Assembly: GCA_963782965.1 (NCBI GenBank)
Contig: CAWALV010000006.1
Location: 372,001-436,000 of the forward strand
DNA length: 64,000 bases
From: CAWALV01 sp963782965
Lineage (GTDB): Bacteria; Actinomycetota; Actinomycetes; Acidothermales; Acidothermaceae
Direction of reading: 5' to 3'
Shown here: piece by piece, positions 59,890 to 64,000 of the stretch
Numbering within the stretch: the stretch's first letter is position 1
Layout: each line of letters opens with the position of its first letter
The notes under the pieces: model-generated
What the model saw: the letters and a program-made list of their open reading frames with translations, nothing else
Told to the model about the DNA's origin: nothing
Databases searched by the model: none
Position numbers and translations under genes: made by a program

Positions 59890-60576
59890 TTAGCGCGCCA
59901 GCCCGACGACGTCCCAGTCCCGGGCGTGGTGCCGGTAGACGACGGTCAGGCCGCCGGACGCCGCGGCTCGGATCATGCCCTCTGGCGAGTGAACAAATAC
60001 ACGGAAGGCGTTGCCGGTCAGCCGGCGACAGACATTCTCCGCACCGAGTTGGAGCCGGTTGACGACATTGGCGCTGGGATAGCTGTAGACCAGCGCCCTG
60101 CGCGCGTGATCGGCCGCCACCGACAGTAACCTGACGTAGTCGGGATAGCAGCAGACGACGCGGTGTAGCACGACGACGTCAGCCGGTTCAACCTCGTCCG
60201 GCGCCTGCGCGGCATCGAGAAAGCGACGGGTGACCTGGTCGGTCATTCCAGTCTCCTCGAGCAAACGCCTCGCCTCGGCCTCGTAGTTCTCTGAGATCTC
60301 TAGGTTGGTTGCGTGTGCGGCGCCGCGACGCAGCAACTCGATCTGGATCTGCCCAACGCCGCCGCCGATCTCCAAGACCGTGGCGCCCTCGATCCCTTGC
60401 GAGCTGGCGAAGTCGACGATGCCGCTTGCCGCCGCCGTCAAGCCCCGCCGGCGGTAACGCTTCGACTGCCGACGAGCGAATCGGCCAGAGAACACCGACT
60501 GGTAGTCCTCATGGTCACAGCAGGCGGGCACGGCAGCAGTATCCACCGTCCTGGGCTGCGCATGCACCGAAATCAC
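59890..60576 (-). CDS. Class I SAM-dependent methyltransferase
   Basis: This 228-residue enzyme has the Rossmann motif I in TVLEIGGGVGQIQIELLRRGA near residue 68, the acidic residue of motif II in NLEISENY, and motif IV-like ADVVVLHRVVCCYPDY. The N-terminus (CCDHEDYQSVFSGRFARRQS) has a paired Cys and a long basic helix, seen in a group of actinobacterial methyltransferases of unknown substrate. The start is GTG 60576. A second methyltransferase gene lies next to it on the same strand, 64 bases away. Confidence 0.82.
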   Translation of the reverse strand: MISVHAQPRTVDTAAVPACCDHEDYQSVFSGRFARRQSKRYRRRGLTAAASGIVDFASSQGIEGATVLEIGGGVGQIQIELLRRGAAHATNLEISENYEAEARRLLEETGMTDQVTRRFLDAAQAPDEVEPADVVVLHRVVCCYPDYVRLLSVAADHARRALVYSYPSANVVNRLQLGAENVCRRLTGNAFRVFVHSPEGMIRAAASGGLTVVYRHHARDWDVVGLAR

Positions 60577-60640
60577 GTGCCTATCGACGGCTTCGGGGCG
60601 GGTGTCCTGGTTCGCCTCCGGTTCGACCGAACGGAGCCGC

Positions 60641-61423
60641 CTATCGCGCGAAGTCGGCCAGCTTCGTCACGAACAGATTGACGCTCGCGAGCATCGCCCC
60701 GGTCCGCAGCGCCCTGAGCCACCCATCGGCTTGGTCTGCGGTCATGTATCCGTCGCGAGACGCCCGCAGCGCGTTGCGGCTCAGGCCGAGGACCGTGTCG
60801 GCGGTCTCGAAGTCATGGAAGACGACCGGTGCGATGACGACGTCGCGCGAGGCGAACCCGGCCTGGTGACCGAGCCGGGCGATCTGCCTGCCGATCAGCG
60901 CGTTTCGAACGACGTGACGGCAGATGTAGTCAACGAAGATGCGGCTCGTCGATTCGATCGAGCAGTCGATGGCCAAGGTGCCCCAGTCGGGCTCGGCGAG
61001 AACGGCGATACCGCCAGGCCGCAGGACCCGTCGGAACTCTGCCATCACTCGGAGAGGTTCTGCCATGTGCTGCAACGCTCGATCGGTCCGGACGCGGTCG
61101 ACGACGCCATCGCCGAGCGGCAGCGAGTGGGCGTCGCCTGCGGTCACGACGATCCCTGGCGCGGCAGCAGTGCGCTCTTTCGCTGTGCGCAGCATCCGCT
61201 CATCCGTGTCGACGCCCACGACCAAGCTCTCGCCGGCAGCGGCGGCGTGCATGGTGGCCAAATCGGTACCCGGGCCGCAGCCGGCGTCAAGCACGACCTG
61301 TCGAGGCTGGAGGTCGAGCTGGCGAAGAACAAGAGTCTTGTAGGCCACGCCGGGCGCGGACGCGGCAACCAGAGCCATGTACTCGATCGGATCTGGTTGG
61401 ACGGTTCGTTCCCGCATAGCCAT
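60641..61423 (-). CDS. UbiE-like SAM-dependent methyltransferase
   Basis: This 260-residue enzyme has motif I VVLDAGCGPGTDLATMH near residue 43, VVGVDTDERML, GDAHSLPLGDGVVDRVRTDRALQH and the VLRPGGIAVLAEPDWGTL motif of the UbiE/Methyltransf_11 group. Substrate cannot be predicted; such enzymes often act on quinones, phenolics or small metabolites. ATG 61423 is the first start; ATG 61417 is equally possible. Upstream open frame extends but is not family-like. Confidence 0.85.
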   Translation of the reverse strand: MAMRERTVQPDPIEYMALVAASAPGVAYKTLVLRQLDLQPRQVVLDAGCGPGTDLATMHAAAAGESLVVGVDTDERMLRTAKERTAAAPGIVVTAGDAHSLPLGDGVVDRVRTDRALQHMAEPLRVMAEFRRVLRPGGIAVLAEPDWGTLAIDCSIESTSRIFVDYICRHVVRNALIGRQIARLGHQAGFASRDVVIAPVVFHDFETADTVLGLSRNALRASRDGYMTADQADGWLRALRTGAMLASVNLFVTKLADFAR

Positions 61424-61551
61424 AGTGAACCGCAACCGCAGCGTGGGAGGTGCGGGTGCTCGAGGCAGTGCGCGCAGACCGCGTCCCGAACGTTCCATCG
61501 GCGTGCCGCAGAACGCGGCAGCAGGGTCGGTGAGGCGATACGGATCGACGG

Positions 61552-62124
61552 CTATTCGGCGCGGGGAGCGGGATGGCGAGGGCGCTGCTTCGGGGTGGGT
61601 TCGGCTCCGGGTAGGACAACGGTGGCCAGGACCCAGCGTTTGCGTCCGCGTTTGGGTGCGTTGGCCAGGCGGGGCTGCAGCACCGCGAGCAGGTGCTGGG
61701 CGAGTTCGACCGCCTCGCGGTTGGTGAGCCACATGCCGGCGAGTCGGTAGCCGGAGCCGTCGCGGCCAGGGGAGATGTCGTCGCGGGCGAGGTAGCCGTC
61801 GAAGTCGGCGATCAACCCGGCGAGAAAGGCGAGGAACGCACTGCGGTGATCCTCGCGGCTCATCGTGTCTAGTTCAGCAAGGTTGATGCTGGCGGCGGAG
61901 GGCCGCAGCACATAGGTGCGCTCAACCGCGCCGCGCACTCGCCGTTCTGCCACGACGGCAAGCACGCCGGCCTCGACCAGTCGGGCGACGTGGCGATACA
62001 GACTGGTGGGCGGTACGTCGGGCAGTTCTGCGCGCAGCCCGCTGGTGGTCAGCGCGCGGTCGCCGAGGAACGCCTGTACGACGCGTAGCCGTACCGGATG
62101 AAGGAGCAGGTCCGCACTTGCCAT
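61552..62124 (-). CDS. ArsR-like winged-helix transcriptional regulator
   Basis: This 190-residue protein has an N-terminal winged helix (about 5-80; HPVRLRVVQAFLGDRALTTS, then VPPTSLYRHVARLVEAGVL). A C-terminal helical domain of about 100 residues ends in a basic tail. It resembles ArsR/YlcH-type regulators that act on the neighbouring genes. ATG 62124 follows TACGCT (62131-62136) by six bases. It is divergent from the 62.2-kb genes, with a perfect palindrome between them that is its likely operator. Confidence 0.82.
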   Translation of the reverse strand: MASADLLLHPVRLRVVQAFLGDRALTTSGLRAELPDVPPTSLYRHVARLVEAGVLAVVAERRVRGAVERTYVLRPSAASINLAELDTMSREDHRSAFLAFLAGLIADFDGYLARDDISPGRDGSGYRLAGMWLTNREAVELAQHLLAVLQPRLANAPKRGRKRWVLATVVLPGAEPTPKQRPRHPAPRAE

Positions 62125-62130
62125 GGCGGA

Positions 62131-62136
62131 AGCGTA
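62131..62136 (-). promoter_or_regulatory. -10-like box TACGCT of the 62.1-kb regulator
   Basis: On the minus strand TACGCT ends six bases before ATG 62124. The palindrome at 62155-62166 begins 18 bases upstream of this box, at the place of a -35 element. Confidence 0.5.
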
Positions 62137-62154
62137 CCCACCGCCACCAGTCGT

Positions 62155-62166
62155 GGTAACGTTACC
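62155..62166. promoter_or_regulatory. 12-bp perfect palindrome, likely operator of the winged-helix regulator
   Basis: GGTAACGTTACC is fully palindromic. It lies 30 bases upstream of the regulator ATG and 28 bases before the GTG of the divergent gene, so one bound dimer could control both directions. Confidence 0.65.
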
Positions 62167-62194
62167 GAATATGGGAACGATGGAGGGAGGACCC

Positions 62195-62533
62195 GTGACA
62201 CCAGCGCGTCGTCTGCACACCATCAGCGGGTCGCCGGCTCGTCTACGGTGGCTGGCTGCGTATGCCGGCGTGGCGCTTGTCGGCACCGTATGGGCACGCC
62301 GCCGTGGCTACGGCGTCGGCGGCGACACCGTGGTGCGGTGCCGCCAGGGGCACCTGTTCACGACGTGGTGGATCCCTGGCGCATCGATCAAAGCGTTGCG
62401 GCTCGGCTGGTGGCGCTACCAGTACTGCCCGATCGGACGCCACTGGAGCGTGATTACGCCGGTGCGTGTCGCCGACCTGACCGACACCGAAGCACACAAG
62501 GCTCGCGAGCACCACGATGTGCGCATCCCCTGA
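62195..62533 (+). CDS. Small protein with two Cys-x-x-Gly-His-type motifs
   Basis: This 112-residue protein has a short hydrophobic N-terminal stretch (RWLAAYAGVALVGTVW) that may insert in the membrane. A compact domain follows with two knuckle-like motifs, RCRQGHLF and YCPIGRHW, that could bind zinc. It ends in a short helical tail (TEAHKAREHHDV). The sequence LRLGWWRYQYCPIGRHWSV recalls small actinobacterial proteins of unknown function. GGAGGGAGG before GTG 62195 decides the start over two upstream ATGs. It is divergent from the winged-helix regulator. Confidence 0.72.
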   Translation: MTPARRLHTISGSPARLRWLAAYAGVALVGTVWARRRGYGVGGDTVVRCRQGHLFTTWWIPGASIKALRLGWWRYQYCPIGRHWSVITPVRVADLTDTEAHKAREHHDVRIP

Positions 62534-62584
62534 CCCGGCAGCCGGCGCACACCGTCTCCCCGACCTCAGTTTCCCCCGCTTCGC

Positions 62585-62800
62585 ATGACCGCCAGCAGCA
62601 TGCAGTTAGCCGTCGCCGCCGTATTCGGCGTTGTCGTGATTGCCGTCGTCGCACGCTTCGAACAGCGTTGCCTTCAGCAGTTGGCCGACACCCCCGACAA
62701 CGAACTCGCCTTGTTCTCCCGGCAAGGCTGGATCATGCTCATCGTGTTCTTCATCCCGATCGGAGGAATGCTCTTCCTCTTACGTGGCCGCGGGCCCTGA
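62585..62800 (+). CDS. Two-helix membrane protein resembling PLDc_N
   Basis: This 71-residue protein has two membrane helices (about 6-23 and 46-67). The second, WIMLIVFFIPIGGMLFLLRGRG, resembles the PLDc_N (phospholipase D nuclease N-terminal) membrane domain, which occurs alone in many Actinobacteria. It lies 51 bases after the zinc-motif gene on the same strand, so cotranscription is likely. Function is unknown. Confidence 0.68.
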   Translation: MTASSMQLAVAAVFGVVVIAVVARFEQRCLQQLADTPDNELALFSRQGWIMLIVFFIPIGGMLFLLRGRGP

Positions 62801-62897
62801 CCTGCGAACCGCGCCACCCTGGATCACTCCATCGGAGCGAGTACACCGCTGCCGCCGGCGGAGCTGAACCCGCGCCGATCGACGGCTTCGCGCGCCG

Positions 62898-63149
62898 ATG
62901 TCTAGGCGATCGAAAAGTTCCGGCGTTCTACGACGCACCATCAGACACGGCTACTTCGGGCGCATCAGCGCCGCCGGTGGAACTCTCGTGAACCCGAGCG
63001 CCGCCACCGGGGTGGCTGTCGTCGCCGACGCCGGCGCCACCGTCCCTGACTTGGCCTGGATCGCCGCCGGACTATTCGCCGTCGGAGGAATCCTGTTGGC
63101 GGCGGCGGTCGTGCTGATCGCCGTACCGATAGCGCGTGCCGGCCGGTGA
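62898..63149 (+). CDS. Possible small membrane protein
   Basis: This 83-residue frame has a basic start (MSRRSKSSGVLRRTIRHG) and a strong membrane helix near its end (IAAGLFAVGGILLAAAVVLIAVPIA). No family is recognised and no ribosome binding site stands before the ATG. The position in line with the preceding two genes and the clear helix favour a real gene, but it could be a degraded fragment. Confidence 0.5.
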   Translation: MSRRSKSSGVLRRTIRHGYFGRISAAGGTLVNPSAATGVAVVADAGATVPDLAWIAAGLFAVGGILLAAAVVLIAVPIARAGR

Positions 63150-63438
63150 CGAGAACTCGAAGCGCGACTTCGGCCGGCCGCACAGCCGGTCAGCCTGCGC
63201 GGACTTGTGAACGGCGATTAGCTGGTCGGAGGGATCGAGTTTGGCGCCAACCAAACGGCTTTGCTCCCATGCGGTCTTGAGCGGCCGCCCCAACTATCGC
63301 CCGCGATCACAGTGCCGCATGACCGCGGCGCAGGAGTGGCAGTACCGCTAGTCGCGGCGAGGTACACCCCAAGAACGAGCGTCCGCCGGCGATCCGGCCC
63401 TATCGGCACAGGGGTGGCCGACCGACGCCGGGTCGGGC
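63150..63438. other. 289-bp gap before rmuC, no gene seen
   Basis: No convincing frame, hairpin or repeat is visible between the last small membrane gene and the rmuC stop. The two are convergent. This may be the right edge of the accessory block. Confidence 0.5.
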
Positions 63439-64000
63439 TCAGCCGGCTGCGTGGGTATCGGCGGATTGTTCGGGCAGCGAGATCAACAGGTCGGACGCCG
63501 AGGCGACGAGTTCGGAAGCCTGGACCTGCTTGGCGACCAGTTCGACCTGCTTCGGCGCATCGAGGTCGTCGGTGGTGACCTTGAGCTCGACGAGCTTGCG
63601 TGCGGTGACGAGCACCCGCCCTTCCAGCGAGGAGACGGTCTTGTTGTAGCTGTCGACCGCCGAGTTCAACTGGCGGCCGAGCTTGTCGACGTGGTCGCCC
63701 ATGGTGGCGAGCCTGCTGTACAGCTCGCGCCCGAGCTTCAGGACGTCCTGTGCGTTGGCGGCGAGGGCTTCCTGGCGCCACGAGTAGGCGACCGTACGCA
63801 GGAGCGCGATCAGCGTGGCAGGCGTCGCTATGACGACGTTCTTGGCGAACGCGTAGTGCAGCAATGCAGGGTCTTCTTCGAGAGCGGCGTTGAGGAACGT
63901 CTCGGCCGGCACGAACATCACGACGAACTCGGGCGTGTTGGGCAGCAAATCCCAGTACGCCTTCGCGCCGAGGCGGTCGATGTGGTCGCGCATGTGCCGA
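63439..64000 (-). CDS. rmuC: DNA recombination protein RmuC, C-terminal part (5' end outside window)
   Basis: RmuC is a PD-(D/E)XK-fold protein that limits genome rearrangement, probably by trimming recombination intermediates. About 186 C-terminal residues are present; the frame runs to the window edge. Family segments are RLGAKAYWDLLPNTPEFVVMFVPAE, ALLHYAFAKNVVIATPATLIALLRTVAYSWRQEALAANA, and the helix GDHVDKLGRQLNSAVDSYNKTVSSLEGRVLVTARKL. The end is Ala/Ser-rich. In related genomes rmuC usually sits next to the DUF6542 gene, so the block between them looks inserted. Confidence 0.93.
   Translation of the reverse strand, partial: RHMRDHIDRLGAKAYWDLLPNTPEFVVMFVPAETFLNAALEEDPALLHYAFAKNVVIATPATLIALLRTVAYSWRQEALAANAQDVLKLGRELYSRLATMGDHVDKLGRQLNSAVDSYNKTVSSLEGRVLVTARKLVELKVTTDDLDAPKQVELVAKQVQASELVASASDLLISLPEQSADTHAAG

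Overview
The window is about 64 kb of very GC-rich chromosome from an actinobacterium. The evidence is the mycothiol conjugate amidase gene mca, the order eno - FtsB-like - DUF501 - Ppx, the families DUF4245, DUF4287, DUF6191 and DUF6542, and frequent GTG starts. As I remember the Mycobacterium tuberculosis map, the backbone is colinear with Rv1023 to Rv1111 (eno, Rv1024-1026, fadA3, cbs, metB, greA, mca, Rv1083, Rv1084, the Rv1086 prenyl transferase, fum, glpX, Rv1100, xseB, xseA, ispH, Rv1111c), with other genes inserted between these anchors. Genus cannot be assigned from the sequence; a Frankia- or Jatrophihabitans-like lineage is a guess.

Layout. 1-2.5 kb: end of enolase, a divisome FtsB-like protein, DUF501 and exopolyphosphatase. 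2.6-9.5 kb: a membrane GGDEF-EAL protein, a subtilisin-like protease ending in 16 pentapeptide repeats, a uracil-DNA glycosylase and a type II NADH dehydrogenase. 9.5-20 kb: a tRNA with anticodon UAA, thiolase, RarD-like permease, cystathionine beta-synthase, an OmpR-type two-component system, MsrA, a TMEM175-like channel and an MscS-like channel. 20-30 kb: cystathionine gamma-synthase/lyase, DUF72, an MFS carrier, a MoxR-like AAA ATPase with its VWA partner, FIST and PHP proteins. 30-39 kb: GNAT, a MarR-MFS efflux operon, a hydrolase without its serine, threonine dehydratase, a DrrAB-type ABC exporter, HppD and an Lrp regulator. 39-49 kb: GreA, Mca and its membrane partner, ArfB, Ada-AlkA plus Ogt for alkylation repair, a YyaL-type thioredoxin-domain protein and a cis-prenyl transferase. 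49-57 kb: a secreted lysozyme-fold protein, fumarase, a cysteine-free HesB, GlpX, XseB/XseA, IspH and DUF6542. 57.3-63.4 kb: an accessory block (Fic, two methyltransferases, a winged-helix regulator and small membrane proteins) sitting between DUF6542 and rmuC, whose 3' part closes the window.

Themes. Sulfur amino acids (cbs, metB, MsrA) and mycothiol (mca) suggest thiol metabolism. DNA repair is spread over the window (Udg, Ada-AlkA, Ogt, ExoVII, RmuC). About twenty genes carry a TAnnnT-like -10 box 5-8 nt before the start codon, which points to leaderless transcription. Short tandem repeats with a 15- or 30-bp period sit at or just after the 3' ends of at least six genes (ftsB, the S8 protease, udg, the histidine kinase, greA, glpX). 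Several dyads look like operators, at marR, hppD/lrp, fic and the 62.1-kb regulator. No CRISPR array, insertion sequence, prophage or rRNA gene was seen.
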